A stretch of DNA of 64,000 bases from Alkalimarinus coralli. GTDB taxonomy: Bacteria; Pseudomonadota; Gammaproteobacteria; Pseudomonadales; Oleiphilaceae. The position numbers and the translations under genes were made by a program. Where the stretch lies: positions 2,854,001-2,918,000 of the forward strand of contig NZ_CP096016.1 of NCBI RefSeq assembly GCF_023650515.1, given 5' to 3'. Under the pieces are notes generated by a model. The model searched no databases and was not told where the DNA came from. It worked only from the letters and a program-made list of their open reading frames with translations. Within the stretch, counting starts at the first letter, position 1. Each line of letters starts with the position of its first letter. Below, piece by piece: positions 17,965 through 27,862 of the stretch.

Positions 17965-20189
17965 TATGCCGGTCGTAATGGGAGTGACCTCAATCGTTGG
18001 CCTGTAGCGGCAAATATTGCATTAGCAACCGCAGGCGCTAATGGCGGTACCCCTGGCTCCCCGACCCCACTTGGGCTTTCATTGCTATCAACAATATGCA
18101 CATCTATCTCTGGCGTTTCATTCATTCGCAGCAACGGGTAATCATCAAAGTTTGATTGCGCAACCCGCCCGTTCTTAACACTTATTTCACCGTAAAGAGC
18201 CGCAGTCAATGCGAAGATAATGCCTCCTTCCATTTGCGCTTTCACAATATCAGGGTTGACCACAATACCGCAGTCAATCGCACAAATAATCCGGTGAACC
18301 TTAATCTCTCCATTGTTAACGGAAAGCTCTACCACTTGGGCTGCATAACTCTTAAAGCTTTCGTGTACCGCAATACCTCGATAATGCCCTTCTGGAAGAG
18401 GTTCGCCCCACCCTGACTGCTCAGCAGCCAACTCCAACACCTTCAGTTGACGCGGATGCCCCTGTAACAGGCTGCGCCTGAACGCGTATGGGTCAGTTGC
18501 CGTTTCATGAGCTAGCTCGTCAATAAAACTTTCAACATAAAATGCATTTTGGGAGTGTCCGACTGAGCGCCAGAACGAAACAGGGACACCAATATCGGCA
18601 TGAGTATGACGTACCTGGATATTGGCGATGTTGTAAGGCATTTCTACAGCGCCTTCTATGGCGGTTTTATCCTCCGGCACCGCAATGCCCTGCATCGCCA
18701 ACCCAATAGAGCCGAGGGTGCCGTACATAAACTTGGGTGCCCATGGATATTGCGCCGGAGCCGCATCACGGATATACCAATCAAGAAGGTTTGGCGCGAC
18801 AATCTGGTGATCCCACCCTGTCACATCACCGGATGAATTAAATGTGGCCTTTAGCTTGTGGTAAGTCGCTGGTCGATACCAATCATGTTGAGTATCTTCT
18901 TCCCTTGACCACATTAGTTTAATCGGGCGTTTCGCCTGATAGGCGACCGCCGCTGCCTCTTCAATAAAGTCCTGAGTCAGACGTCGACCAAAGCCACCAC
19001 CAATGGCTGTAACGTTCACATCAACATCACTCGGAGAAAGATCAGTGACACGCGCCACGGCAATACGGGCCAGATCTGGTGCCTGAGTGGGCGCCCAAAC
19101 AACCGCGTTATCATCACGAATGTCAACCACACAATTCATGGGTTCCAGCGTTGCATGTGCTAAAAAGGGCGTCTGGTACTCGGCTTCAAAAACCTTTTCA
19201 GCATCATTTTCTGCCTCTTCAAAATCACCATCATCGCGAACCCGCTCGCCTTCTTCTTCGATCGCCGCCTGCTTAAACGTGCGGAACATCTCGTCTGAAG
19301 ACAGCGTAGAAAGCGGGCCTTCATCCCACTCGATATCAAGTATGCTTTGCGCTTTTCTGGCCTGCCAGTATTGCTCTGCGACCACGGCGACCCCGTTATA
19401 GATTTCAAACACGCCAACAACGCCGTTGGACGCCAGCGCTTTTGTGGCATCAAACTGTTTGACCTTGCCACCCAACACGGGGCAACGGCTAACCACAGCG
19501 TAGGCCATGCCTTCCACTTCAGTATCAATGCCGTATGCCGTTTGACCATTAACCTTGCCAGTTATATCAAGTCGTTTATTCTGCTTACCGATAAAACGAA
19601 ACTCGGAGGCCGGTTTCAGGGTTGGGTTTGAAGGTATCGATTGGGAGGCGGCCAGTGGCGCTAGTTCTCCGTAGCTTAAAGCATTGCCACGTCCAAGCAG
19701 TACGACCTGGCCATCTTTTGCTTGGCACTGATCGACCGGCACCTTATAAACCTCGGCTGCCGCCGCGACGAGCATCTCCCTAGCTGTTGCGCCTGCTTCT
19801 CTTATTTGCCCCCAACTTGAAGAGAGGCTGTTACTGCCCCCCGTCATCTGCAAACCATAGTCCGGGTTTCTGTACACGTTGGCAACCGGCGCATATTTAA
19901 CGGAAACAGTCGCGGGTTCTACATCCAGCTCTTCTGCTAATAGCGTTGTTAGCCCCGTGGTTGTCCCCTGCCCCATTTCTACCCTATCCAGGGTAAAGAT
20001 AACCTCTGAATCAGGTGTAATCTCCAGCCAGGCATTGGCTTTCCAACGGTTATCATCAGTAAGCCCTTTGGCACCAAACGTTGCACAACCTGGCAAAAAG
20101 GTACTTAATGAAAAACCGCCTGTTGCTGTTGCCGTTGCCTTGATGAATTGACGTCGAGAGACATTAACGCCATGAGTTTGATCAGTCAT
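17964..20189 (-). CDS. Molybdopterin-binding large subunit of a periplasmic aldehyde/isoquinoline-type oxidoreductase
   Basis: 741 residues, in the isoquinoline 1-oxidoreductase beta / aldehyde dehydrogenase large-subunit family. A twin-arginine signal, SRRQFIKATATATGG at about 11-25, sends the folded enzyme to the periplasm, and LPGC at about 32-35 could also be a lipobox. The molybdopterin domains show ITPDSEVIFTLDRVEMGQGT near the N-terminus, GGGFGRR in the middle, and late DCGIVVNPDIVKAQMEGG. It pairs with the 2Fe-2S subunit 15 bases upstream. The substrate cannot be read from sequence. Electrons would leave through the iron-sulfur subunit, probably to a cytochrome not seen here. Confidence 0.88.
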   Translation of the reverse strand: MTDQTHGVNVSRRQFIKATATATGGFSLSTFLPGCATFGAKGLTDDNRWKANAWLEITPDSEVIFTLDRVEMGQGTTTGLTTLLAEELDVEPATVSVKYAPVANVYRNPDYGLQMTGGSNSLSSSWGQIREAGATAREMLVAAAAEVYKVPVDQCQAKDGQVVLLGRGNALSYGELAPLAASQSIPSNPTLKPASEFRFIGKQNKRLDITGKVNGQTAYGIDTEVEGMAYAVVSRCPVLGGKVKQFDATKALASNGVVGVFEIYNGVAVVAEQYWQARKAQSILDIEWDEGPLSTLSSDEMFRTFKQAAIEEEGERVRDDGDFEEAENDAEKVFEAEYQTPFLAHATLEPMNCVVDIRDDNAVVWAPTQAPDLARIAVARVTDLSPSDVDVNVTAIGGGFGRRLTQDFIEEAAAVAYQAKRPIKLMWSREEDTQHDWYRPATYHKLKATFNSSGDVTGWDHQIVAPNLLDWYIRDAAPAQYPWAPKFMYGTLGSIGLAMQGIAVPEDKTAIEGAVEMPYNIANIQVRHTHADIGVPVSFWRSVGHSQNAFYVESFIDELAHETATDPYAFRRSLLQGHPRQLKVLELAAEQSGWGEPLPEGHYRGIAVHESFKSYAAQVVELSVNNGEIKVHRIICAIDCGIVVNPDIVKAQMEGGIIFALTAALYGEISVKNGRVAQSNFDDYPLLRMNETPEIDVHIVDSNESPSGVGEPGVPPLAPAVANAIFAATGQRLRSLPLRPA

Positions 20190-20204
20190 TATAAGTCTCC
20201 CTGA

Positions 20205-20666
20205 TTAGCTGTTTTTGAGGTTATCAGCAGCATGATGTATTGCCGCTTTAATTCTTGGGTAAGTCCCGCATCGACAGGCATTTCCAGACATCGCCTCATC
20301 AATATCAGCATCACTGGGGCTGGGTTTATTAGCTAAGAGCGCGCTGGCAGACATCAGCTGGCCAGATTGGCAGTAGCCACACTGTGGCACATTAAACTCA
20401 AGCCAGCTCTTTTGTAGCTGATGAGGGGAGTCATCAGAGCCGATGCCCTCAATAGTGGTGATATTTTGCCCTTCAACCGCACTGACAGGCGTGATACAAG
20501 AGCGGATAGCGACGCCATTCATGTGCACCGTACAGGCACCGCAAAGCCCTTTGCCGCAGCCAAATTTTGTACCTTTGAGTTTTAGCTCATCTCTGATAAC
20601 CCACAACAGGGGGGTATCTGGTTCAAACTCAACCGCCTGATCTACACCATTGACCGAAATTTTCAT
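20205..20666 (-). CDS. 2Fe-2S subunit of the molybdenum hydroxylase
   Basis: 153 residues with two iron-sulfur clusters. The plant-type ferredoxin cluster uses C37, C42, C45 and C57 ([16 protein letters not shown] and RSC). The helical [2Fe-2S] domain has [12 protein letters not shown] and [15 protein letters not shown]. There is no FAD subunit in the locus, as in the IorAB two-subunit type. First gene of the three-gene hydroxylase operon. It has no signal peptide, so it must be co-exported with the Tat-bearing large subunit. Confidence 0.93.
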   Translation of the reverse strand: MKISVNGVDQAVEFEPDTPLLWVIRDELKLKGTKFGCGKGLCGACTVHMNGVAIRSCITPVSAVEGQNITTIEGIGSDDSPHQLQKSWLEFNVPQCGYCQSGQLMSASALLANKPSPSDADIDEAMSGNACRCGTYPRIKAAIHHAADNLKNS

Positions 20667-20973
20667 TGTCTGCCTCTGACAAATTAGTTCTGTTGTTTGT
20701 ATTCACGACATTTACATTGCTGCTAGCTGTATACTAAAAGCATCATAAGTGACCACCGGCCATTTGTACAAGTGCTTTATCAATTCCGTTTTAAAATCCC
20801 GCGCTGTAATTCCAGATTACCTGCCACATCACCGACTGCCACACCAAGTAATAAATCATACCAAGGCTATATCTTATTTCTGCATGAGCAAGGCCTTCAT
20901 TAAAGCCAAGTGTTCTGGAATCTTTAGTCATATCATCACTCCAACCATAGTACACCCCGATAAGGAGGTTGAT
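20667..20973. other. Divergent intergenic region between hydroxylase operon and secreted protein
   Basis: 307 bases that hold the promoters of two divergent units. No protein-coding pattern with a ribosome site was seen. AAGGAGGT at 20962-20969 is the strong ribosome site of the next gene. No clear operator palindrome was found. Confidence 0.5.
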
Positions 20974-21441
20974 ATGTTTAAGCGATGCCTTCTATTCTGC
21001 GCTCTCTGTGGTTTATTCATTACATCACAAGGGGTTGCCGATTTGAGATTGCTCTCTGATGCTGAACTCTCTCAAACAACCGCTCAAAATGGCCTGATAT
21101 CAAATAGCCTTGGCTCCGTCCCCTTCTCGCAAAGCATCTATATCGAAAGGGCGAGGCTTGAAAACCTTTACTTGGTCAATAAAAACCTGACTGAGAGAAA
21201 CCTATATTTTATTGATACAAGTAATTCAACATTCGTAGATAATCAGCGGCTGGCGGAACAGATAGAGATGTCATTAGTCATGTTTTCTACCCAGTTAGCA
21301 TCTACCGTTACGCTGTCCAGCCTGTTTCCACTACTTGGCTTCCCTATTGGTGTAGGCGCTGCCATTGCACCGGACGCATTTGATATTGAAGTAAGAGATG
21401 TCACTATCGACATCAACATGAATATTGAGCTTCGAGAGTAA
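20974..21441 (+). CDS. Secreted protein of unknown function with an N-terminal LSDAELSQTTAQ motif
   Basis: 155 residues from ATG 20974, chosen because AAGGAGGT lies five bases upstream and because a signal peptide (MFKRCLLFCALCGLFITSQG) begins there. The longer upstream frame has no such support. Just after the signal comes RLLSDAELSQTTAQNGL, a motif found at the start of several secreted proteins of marine gammaproteobacteria (possibly DUF6160). A second protein in this window, at 54147, has a related motif. The rest contains a hydrophobic Gly/Pro/Ala segment (about 107-127) and then alternating Asp/Ile strands. No function is known. Confidence 0.6.
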   Translation: MFKRCLLFCALCGLFITSQGVADLRLLSDAELSQTTAQNGLISNSLGSVPFSQSIYIERARLENLYLVNKNLTERNLYFIDTSNSTFVDNQRLAEQIEMSLVMFSTQLASTVTLSSLFPLLGFPIGVGAAIAPDAFDIEVRDVTIDINMNIELRE

Positions 21442-21478
21442 GCAATAGATAGGTCAGCAAGTAGCAGGTAAGTCAGTA

Positions 21479-21742
21479 TCAATCATTAAGCAGAGCGTGC
21501 CCTTCGGGTAACTGCTTATGCAGCCAGATCGCAAGCTTATGTTTAATATTGGGCTCGTTTTCCTGTTCTTTCGGAAGCGCTTGTATTTGCTTGTCATGTA
21601 CTAAAAGGCGGTAGATGTACTCTGATTTCTTTTTCGATGAGTCGGTTGGCTCAAATTGACAAACACCTCTTTTTTCAACATAGATTGACCCGATGCGGAT
21701 CGCTTCCTTAACCAGTTGCGCTTCATTCTTCAGCTTTTTCAT
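21479..21742 (-). CDS. DUF5062-like small protein
   Basis: 87 residues from ATG 21742 (MKKLKNEAQLVKEAIRIGSI), with AGGA seven bases upstream. It is a soluble, charged, mostly helical protein resembling the DUF5062 family described from vibrios. An in-frame ATG at 21805 overlaps the stop of the preceding phosphodiesterase gene as ATGA and would add 21 residues, so the true start may be that coupled one. The gene follows the EAL protein on the same strand and is probably cotranscribed. The function is unknown. Confidence 0.6.
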   Translation of the reverse strand: MKKLKNEAQLVKEAIRIGSIYVEKRGVCQFEPTDSSKKKSEYIYRLLVHDKQIQALPKEQENEPNIKHKLAIWLHKQLPEGHALLND

Positions 21743-21801
21743 GATCATATCCTGTATTTTATTTGGCCAAACATTACACATTGGCTCGATAATGCTCACT
21801 C

Positions 21802-24465
21802 TCATTTAGCTGTATCAGAGACCACACCACCAGCCCAACTCTGATGACTGGTCGCATCTGTTAACCAAGCCAACAGCTCGCTAAAAGGCAGTGGCCGGGC
21901 AAGGTAATACCCCTGCAAGTAGTCACACCCCATGGCTTTTAAATTATCGCAACTGGTTAGCGTCTCAACGCCCTCTGCAACCACCTCATAGCCAAGGTCG
22001 TGACACATATTAACCGTGGTTTTTACAATAATAGAGCCGTCTTTATCTTGATCCATTTCCATCACAAACGAGCGATCAATCTTGATTTCATGCACTGGCA
22101 GTTTCTTGATATAGGCTAGCGAAGAGTGCCCTGTACCAAAGTCATCAATAGACAGCTTGACTCCAATGTGGTTCAGCGTCGTCAATACCAGTAGCGCGTT
22201 TTCGGGGTCTTGCATCATCGCCGTTTCGGTCACCTCTAATACCAGCAGGTGGGCATCAACAGCGTATTTTTTAAGCAGTGATTTAACCAATCGCGGAAAT
22301 TTCTTCTCCCTCAGATTAACCGCTGAGATGTTGACGGCCACTGCAATCTGGAGCCCCTGCTGATTTAACTCAGAAACCCTTTCCAGCGCCTTGTCTAACA
22401 CCCATTCAGTCACCAGATTAATGGTGCCTGTTTTCTCCGCAATAGGGATAAATTCATCGGGGGGGATAAAGCCATGCAACGGGTGATTCCAGCGCAGCAG
22501 TGCTTCAATACCGGTCACACTGTTCTCTCTGCAACAAACCTGTGGCTGGAAGTAAAGATCAAGAAGATCATTATTAACGGCGTTTCTTAAATCGCCCATC
22601 AACGTTAGACGGCGAGCGTTGTAGGGGTTAATCTCTTCAGAGTACTGGGTGATACGGTCACTGGCATTAACACCCACATCTATCGCAATCATGCCATTAC
22701 TTAGCAGCGTATCAGCATCGCGGCCATGCTGAGGGTAATAGGCAATACCCACTGACGCCCCGACATCAATGGCCAACCCATCGTACTCAATGGGCGTCGA
22801 AAGCATTTCAACCAAACCATTGGCTGTTCGAATAATATTCTCGTTTTTTCGTCGATCAATAAGCATCGCAACAGAAACCCCTTCAACAACCGCAACCCCT
22901 AGAAGCGTTTGCTCACTTAGCTCTACTTCAATCAGGCCAGGGATCTGCTGCACTCTGTTATTAATTTTCAGGCACACTTTTTTAAGTAACTGATCCGCTC
23001 TTAAGTGCCCCAGGGTTTTGTTTATTTCGTTAAACCGGTCAAAGTGAACCAATACAAGCGCAATCCCCTTTTCTTCAAACACGCCATTTTTCAGCAGCTC
23101 AGTAAAGCGGTTTTCCAAAAATGTTCTGTTTGGCAGCCCTGTTAATGAATGATGGGTTGCATCGTATACCATCGTCTCTTCAATATGACGCCGTTGCCTA
23201 ACTTCCAACAACATCTTCTGCTGTGCTTTCCAGCGGTCTTGTCGTTCACGGTTAAGGCGATCCGCCAAGGCAAACGATAACAATACCGCTTCCAAGGCCG
23301 AACCAAATTGAAGCCCGTTTTCGGTAAAGAAGTTGTAGGGGATAACACCAAATTTATTAAGCGCCAGTACCGTTGTTGAAACAACCATGCACATCCAGGC
23401 AATGGTAAAAAAGCGCGCAATTTTATGCCCCTTAAACCAAAGATAGGGACCAATAAAAATACACCCCAAGCTAACAACCGCAACCATAAATACAGCTGAT
23501 GTTGTCGCCATTCTATACGGCAGCACAAACGCAGCGAGCATATTTAACGCGCCCAGCGCCGTGGTCACTTTGAAAAAAACGTCCATCTTCGGGGCGTAAT
23601 AGGCCAGCGACAAAAAACTGCGACTAAATAGCGAAGCAAACATCACACAACCAGGCACCCCCAAGAGTACCGCCATCTCGTGAGCCGTGGGGGACGATGG
23701 CCAAAAGTACTGAAACGTAACGCCATGCATGCTTGCCTGAGTGAGCAAAAACGAAAAAACAAACATGACGTAATATAGATAAGGGGCTTCTTTCAGTGAG
23801 AAAAACAAAAATAGGTTAAACAGAATCATGACCGACAATACGCCATAAAAAACACTTTTGCGTACAAGCTCTGACTGATCAATCAAAAAGAACTGTTGCG
23901 GCTCCCAAACGGAAAGCGGCAGCTGAACCGCCCCCTCGCTCTTTACCCGCAAGTAAATTTCATTTCGCTCACCCGCACCAACATTAATTGGGAAAACAAA
24001 GTTCCTGTGTAGTAGCGGTCGTTGGTAAAACGAGAACTTATCCCCTGTTAACTGACGGTCAATCACCTGACCATCTTCAACACGAAAGAACTCAAGCTGA
24101 TCGATCAGTGGGTAATCGACAACCAACAATCGCGATAACGGTTCACCGGTAGAACTATTGTGAGTTGAGAGGCGGAACCAGTAGGTGCTGCGAGAGTAGC
24201 CAAAATTGGGTGTTTCAGCCCTGTTTTCTGTCCAGGATGAGGGGGGCGTTTTCAGGACTGAGCCAATGTTTAATTCACTGGTTGGGTCTTCCAAATATTC
24301 AAGGTATAGACCAAGCCCCTGTTCTAAGTTGCTTTGACCAAGCTCAAAGGTTTTGCTCAGGCGTACCTGCTCCTCTGCGCTAACAGTCGAGGTTAATACG
24401 CCACAAAACACTAATAGAAAAGTCAGTGCTTTAAAACGAATAAAATCCACAAAACCCTCTGTCAT
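21802..24465 (-). CDS. 7TM sensor protein with degenerate GGDEF and intact EAL domain (c-di-GMP phosphodiesterase)
   Basis: 887 residues. A signal segment and a periplasmic 7TMR-DISM extracellular domain (about 35-180, with YSRSTYWFRLS) precede seven membrane helices (about 205-400) and a coiled-coil linker. The GGDEF domain (about 435-600) keeps HHSLTGLPNRTFLENRF but has VEGVSVAML where GGDEF should be, so it cannot make c-di-GMP. The EAL domain (about 620-870) has EALLRWNHP, ETAMM, DDFGTGHSSLAYIKKLP and AEGVE, the metal and catalytic set, so hydrolysis of c-di-GMP is expected. The periplasmic domain may sense a carbohydrate or similar ligand. Confidence 0.9.
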   Translation of the reverse strand: MTEGFVDFIRFKALTFLLVFCGVLTSTVSAEEQVRLSKTFELGQSNLEQGLGLYLEYLEDPTSELNIGSVLKTPPSSWTENRAETPNFGYSRSTYWFRLSTHNSSTGEPLSRLLVVDYPLIDQLEFFRVEDGQVIDRQLTGDKFSFYQRPLLHRNFVFPINVGAGERNEIYLRVKSEGAVQLPLSVWEPQQFFLIDQSELVRKSVFYGVLSVMILFNLFLFFSLKEAPYLYYVMFVFSFLLTQASMHGVTFQYFWPSSPTAHEMAVLLGVPGCVMFASLFSRSFLSLAYYAPKMDVFFKVTTALGALNMLAAFVLPYRMATTSAVFMVAVVSLGCIFIGPYLWFKGHKIARFFTIAWMCMVVSTTVLALNKFGVIPYNFFTENGLQFGSALEAVLLSFALADRLNRERQDRWKAQQKMLLEVRQRRHIEETMVYDATHHSLTGLPNRTFLENRFTELLKNGVFEEKGIALVLVHFDRFNEINKTLGHLRADQLLKKVCLKINNRVQQIPGLIEVELSEQTLLGVAVVEGVSVAMLIDRRKNENIIRTANGLVEMLSTPIEYDGLAIDVGASVGIAYYPQHGRDADTLLSNGMIAIDVGVNASDRITQYSEEINPYNARRLTLMGDLRNAVNNDLLDLYFQPQVCCRENSVTGIEALLRWNHPLHGFIPPDEFIPIAEKTGTINLVTEWVLDKALERVSELNQQGLQIAVAVNISAVNLREKKFPRLVKSLLKKYAVDAHLLVLEVTETAMMQDPENALLVLTTLNHIGVKLSIDDFGTGHSSLAYIKKLPVHEIKIDRSFVMEMDQDKDGSIIVKTTVNMCHDLGYEVVAEGVETLTSCDNLKAMGCDYLQGYYLARPLPFSELLAWLTDATSHQSWAGGVVSDTAK

Positions 24466-24686
24466 TGGTTTCTATACCAAAGGACACGTTTAATTGTCCA
24501 CCTGCACGTACGCGCGCTTTAGAACCCAATTTATAATTGAAGTATTCTATAATTAAAGCTGCTAGTCAGGCGGATTACCATTTTTTTCTGTAACGGCAGG
24601 TATCAGCAGCAGGTGGGGAGATTAATCAGGCGCTTCAAGGTCTCGCCAGGAGGCAAACCTGCTAGCAGGGATCATTCGACTGTGCT

Positions 24687-26114
24687 TCAACCGACTTCAA
24701 TCACTTCGAAGTGGCGCTTGGGGGTAAGAAGAAACCGCACCATCACTCTGTAAGCATCGGCATCAAACAGTCGACTGGCGCTTTGCCGCAGTTGCACATG
24801 ATCACTCACGTTAAATTCATCCAGCTCTTGATCATTGTTTACCGTGCCCAGATGAACCCAGGCATAGATTAGATGAATCGCTTCCTTACCACTAAAATCA
24901 TTACGTTCCTTAACCGCAATAGCTCCGGCATAAGGCCACTTTTTAAGCTGCAAAGAGTGCATCGCGATCTGCATACGCAAGTTGTAGCGGGTTACGTCTT
25001 CTTCAGCCAGACAAGCGCCTTTGCATCGCCCTAACTTGTATTGAAAGCATGGCCCTTTCCCTCTATCGAGCCCTAATAACTTGGCACAGAGTTCATTGGC
25101 ACCATTGATACCCTGAATCGCCTTTTCAGCAATTTTATGAGATTTGAAAAGACCGTAATACTGATCCAAACAGCTGGGGTCGACGTCTTGAACCAGCTTA
25201 AGCGAAAAGTAGCCATATTTATCAGCCTCCAAAGTGTAGGAGAAAGGGCTGCTTACTGACCGAGACCGTTTGTTGTGCAGCGGCTTTAAGGTCTTAATCT
25301 GTTGTAGTTCGAGTAACAGGGCACCTAGCTCACCGGCTGTTTCTGTCCATTCAATCCGTCTCACGCTCTGAGACATAACGACACCTTTCGCAGTGCTATG
25401 GTCAGACATGAAGTGAGACATCACACGCTGGTAGATATTATTGGCCTTTCCCACATAAAGCAGCACGTCATTCTCGCCATAGAATCGATAAACACCATAA
25501 GTTTGAGGCAGTTCATCAAGTACATCGGCAGGCAAGTATGAGGGTAAGCTGGGACGTTTTAGTATTTTCCCGATGACATCTTCGACCAGATCACTGCCCA
25601 GCTCTTCTATCGAATGACGAAAGAATGCCAGCATTGAATCAACATCCCCCATTGCACGATGCCGGGGCCCGGCTGGCAGATTATGCCTGGCGATGAGTGC
25701 GTCCATGTTGTGTTTGGTATATTGCGGATAGAGCTGCCTGGAGAGCTTTACGGTGCAAAGGACTTTAGCCGAAAAAGGGACACTAAGTCGGCGAAACTCG
25801 CTCTTTACAAAGCTGTAGTCAAACCGCGCATTATGAGCAACAAACACCGCTCCTTCCAGTTTACTTTTAAAGACCTCTGAAATATCGGCAAATAGAGGTG
25901 CGTCCTGCACCATGCTATTCGATATGCCGGTATAGTCTTCAATGAAAGGAGGTATGGTTTTTTCAGGGTTAACCAGCGACTCCCACTCGTCAACAACGTC
26001 TCCGTCGACCACCGTTTTTAGGCCAATTTCAATAATCCGATCCACTGGGGCGCTGCCACCAGTGGTCTCAAGATCAATAAAAACAAACGGTTGGCTTAAC
26101 AATCCCGCCATCAT
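24687..26114 (-). CDS. Exonuclease (DnaQ-like) fused to GIY-YIG nuclease domain
   Basis: 475 residues. The N-terminal DEDDh exonuclease domain (about 8-175) shows FVFIDLETTGGSAPVDRIIE, HNARFDYSFVKSEF and HRAMGDVDSMLAF, the catalytic acidic residues and His. A UvrC-type GIY-YIG domain (about 205-290) follows with YGVYRFYGENDVLLYVGKA. The C-terminal part resembles UvrC/Cho, with a Cys cluster in GPCFQYKLGRCKGAC. This fusion is a known bacterial architecture, annotated as a DNA polymerase III epsilon-like exonuclease with a Cho-like nuclease, and is presumed to act in DNA repair. No helix-hairpin-helix region of full UvrC is present. Confidence 0.88.
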   Translation of the reverse strand: MMAGLLSQPFVFIDLETTGGSAPVDRIIEIGLKTVVDGDVVDEWESLVNPEKTIPPFIEDYTGISNSMVQDAPLFADISEVFKSKLEGAVFVAHNARFDYSFVKSEFRRLSVPFSAKVLCTVKLSRQLYPQYTKHNMDALIARHNLPAGPRHRAMGDVDSMLAFFRHSIEELGSDLVEDVIGKILKRPSLPSYLPADVLDELPQTYGVYRFYGENDVLLYVGKANNIYQRVMSHFMSDHSTAKGVVMSQSVRRIEWTETAGELGALLLELQQIKTLKPLHNKRSRSVSSPFSYTLEADKYGYFSLKLVQDVDPSCLDQYYGLFKSHKIAEKAIQGINGANELCAKLLGLDRGKGPCFQYKLGRCKGACLAEEDVTRYNLRMQIAMHSLQLKKWPYAGAIAVKERNDFSGKEAIHLIYAWVHLGTVNNDQELDEFNVSDHVQLRQSASRLFDADAYRVMVRFLLTPKRHFEVIEVG

Positions 26115-26139
26115 TTAAGCCCTGCCAAGTCGACGTGTG

Positions 26140-26610
26140 TCAGTTCTTTTTAGGTTTATTCTCTTTGTAGAACTCATTCCAGCATGCCTTGTCATCGCCA
26201 CATTTTTTACGGGCATGCTTCATCTTGCTGCTATATTTCTCACGCAATTCGTCCCGGCATGCCTCATCATCCCCGCAATGTTCGGCAATTCGTTGCTCGC
26301 GCTTTGCTCTGCGCTGCATATACTTTGCTCGCATATTCTGCCTGCACGCCTCATCCGCGCCACACTTTTCCTGAACATGCTGCTTGTATTTCGCCATGCG
26401 CTCGATGTATTCAGCGCGCTTCTTCTCAGCACAGGCCGTATCTCCTGCACAGGTTTTCTTCACCCATTGCTCAATACGGCTATCCAGTTGCTCGGTGCTC
26501 TGTCCTTTTCCTTGATGACCTTTACCATATTGCTTGTGTGCGTCTGATGCGGCTGTTCCAGAGAAAAAACAGAGCACCCAAAAGGCCAGCAGAATATTTA
26601 CTATTTTCAT
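26140..26610 (-). CDS. Secreted Lys-rich protein with four C-x5-C repeats
   Basis: 156 residues from ATG 26610, which opens the signal peptide MKIVNILLAFWVLCFFSGTA. A longer frame from 26640 adds only ten polar residues. The mature part holds four repeats of the form C-[AG]-x-D-x-A-C at 54-60, 83-89, 112-118 and 137-143, each followed by charged Arg/Lys/Glu helix and spaced 29, 29 and 25 residues. The regular pairs could be disulfides in the periplasm or bind metal. I do not recognise a named family. It is downstream of a cell-envelope-unrelated gene and transcribed alone. Confidence 0.7.
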   Translation of the reverse strand: MKIVNILLAFWVLCFFSGTAASDAHKQYGKGHQGKGQSTEQLDSRIEQWVKKTCAGDTACAEKKRAEYIERMAKYKQHVQEKCGADEACRQNMRAKYMQRRAKREQRIAEHCGDDEACRDELREKYSSKMKHARKKCGDDKACWNEFYKENKPKKN

Positions 26611-26926
26611 ATATCGATCTCTTTGATTTTTATTACGCATTTAAAATAACCACACTATAGGATATTACTTAGCGTCAGTTTTATCTATCAATACCCAGCG
26701 CCTTTTTTCGCTCAACATGACCGTAATAATTGCACTCATTCGGCCCTTGATTCAGCCCATGTCAAAGCACCAAAAACGATCAAATTAAATACAAATAGTT
26801 CAAATAAAATACAAACCGATTAAATACCGCACAATAAAAAGTGTGACCCACGTACCAATTTTAGCTAATTTGCTCTGATATTGTTGTTTTGCACCTAACT
26901 ATAAAAACAAAAAAGAGGAACACAGA

Positions 26927-27709
26927 GTGAAAAAAATAATAAAGCATTTCTGTAAGCATGTAACAAACTACCGATTCACACCTCCCGCAAAACTGGCCAT
27001 AACATTGCTCATCGCAGCCAGCCTAACAGGCTGCGGCGGAGCAGGTAGTCTTGCCAGCAACCCGCGGGTATCTGATGCAGATAACGACCAAGTCGTCTTT
27101 CTAGGCGACTCAATATTTGCATTATCAGGTGATCTACAAGATTATCTGGAGTCTTATGCAGGTGAGACTTTTCGGAGATATACCTTGTCAGGCGCTGAGT
27201 TAACGGGCGGTGTCATTGCGACTCCCATAGACCAGCAGTATCAGATAGCCAAAAATGATAACGGCAACATTGATACCATCGTCATGGACGGAGGCGGTAA
27301 CGACATACTGATTCCAGCCATTCTTTTTGATCCATACAATTGCAAAACCGACTGGTGGCAATGGGGGCGACTCAGTTCAAGCTGCAAGAACTTTATTGAC
27401 GACCTTTATGTTGATGGCGTGAACCTGTTGAATGCCATGAATGCAGACGGCGTCGATAACATTATTTACCTCGGATATTACTACACCAAAAACGGGCTAT
27501 TGTTTTTAGACAGCATGGAAGAAGCCGTAGATTATGGTGATATGAGGCTGTCTCAAGCATGTCGATATTCAACGGCAAACTGCACGTTTGTTGACCCTCG
27601 TTCGACCATTCGGGACAGCGACATCATCATTGATGGCATTCACCCGAATAGCTCAGGCTCTTACAAACTGGCGAATAAAATATGGCCGGTGCTGCAACCT
27701 CTGCTATAG
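26927..27709 (+). CDS. SGNH/GDSL-type hydrolase lipoprotein
   Basis: 260 residues from GTG 26927, with AGAGGA upstream. The signal ends in lipobox LTGC (C36), so the protein is lipid-anchored. The SGNH blocks are visible: VVFLGDSIFA with Ser62 (block I), MDGGGNDIL (block III Asn) and DGIHPN near the C-terminus (Asp-x-x-His). The fold covers esterases, lipases and acetyl-hydrolases, and the substrate is unknown. The next gene encodes a lipase-chaperone-like protein, which is suggestive, but SGNH enzymes do not normally need such a foldase. Confidence 0.8.
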   Translation: MKKIIKHFCKHVTNYRFTPPAKLAITLLIAASLTGCGGAGSLASNPRVSDADNDQVVFLGDSIFALSGDLQDYLESYAGETFRRYTLSGAELTGGVIATPIDQQYQIAKNDNGNIDTIVMDGGGNDILIPAILFDPYNCKTDWWQWGRLSSSCKNFIDDLYVDGVNLLNAMNADGVDNIIYLGYYYTKNGLLFLDSMEEAVDYGDMRLSQACRYSTANCTFVDPRSTIRDSDIIIDGIHPNSSGSYKLANKIWPVLQPLL

Positions 27710-27862
27710 CAGCGCAACCGGTACGTATTCATGAGTGCGGCTTAACGCGCAAGACTTAAAACGTACGATTTAAGCGGCACAAGAACTGAATAGTTAGGAT
27801 GCCCACCCTGCCCGACCCCGGGCAGGAATTGGATTGGCCCATTAGAAGAATAGAAAGACACC

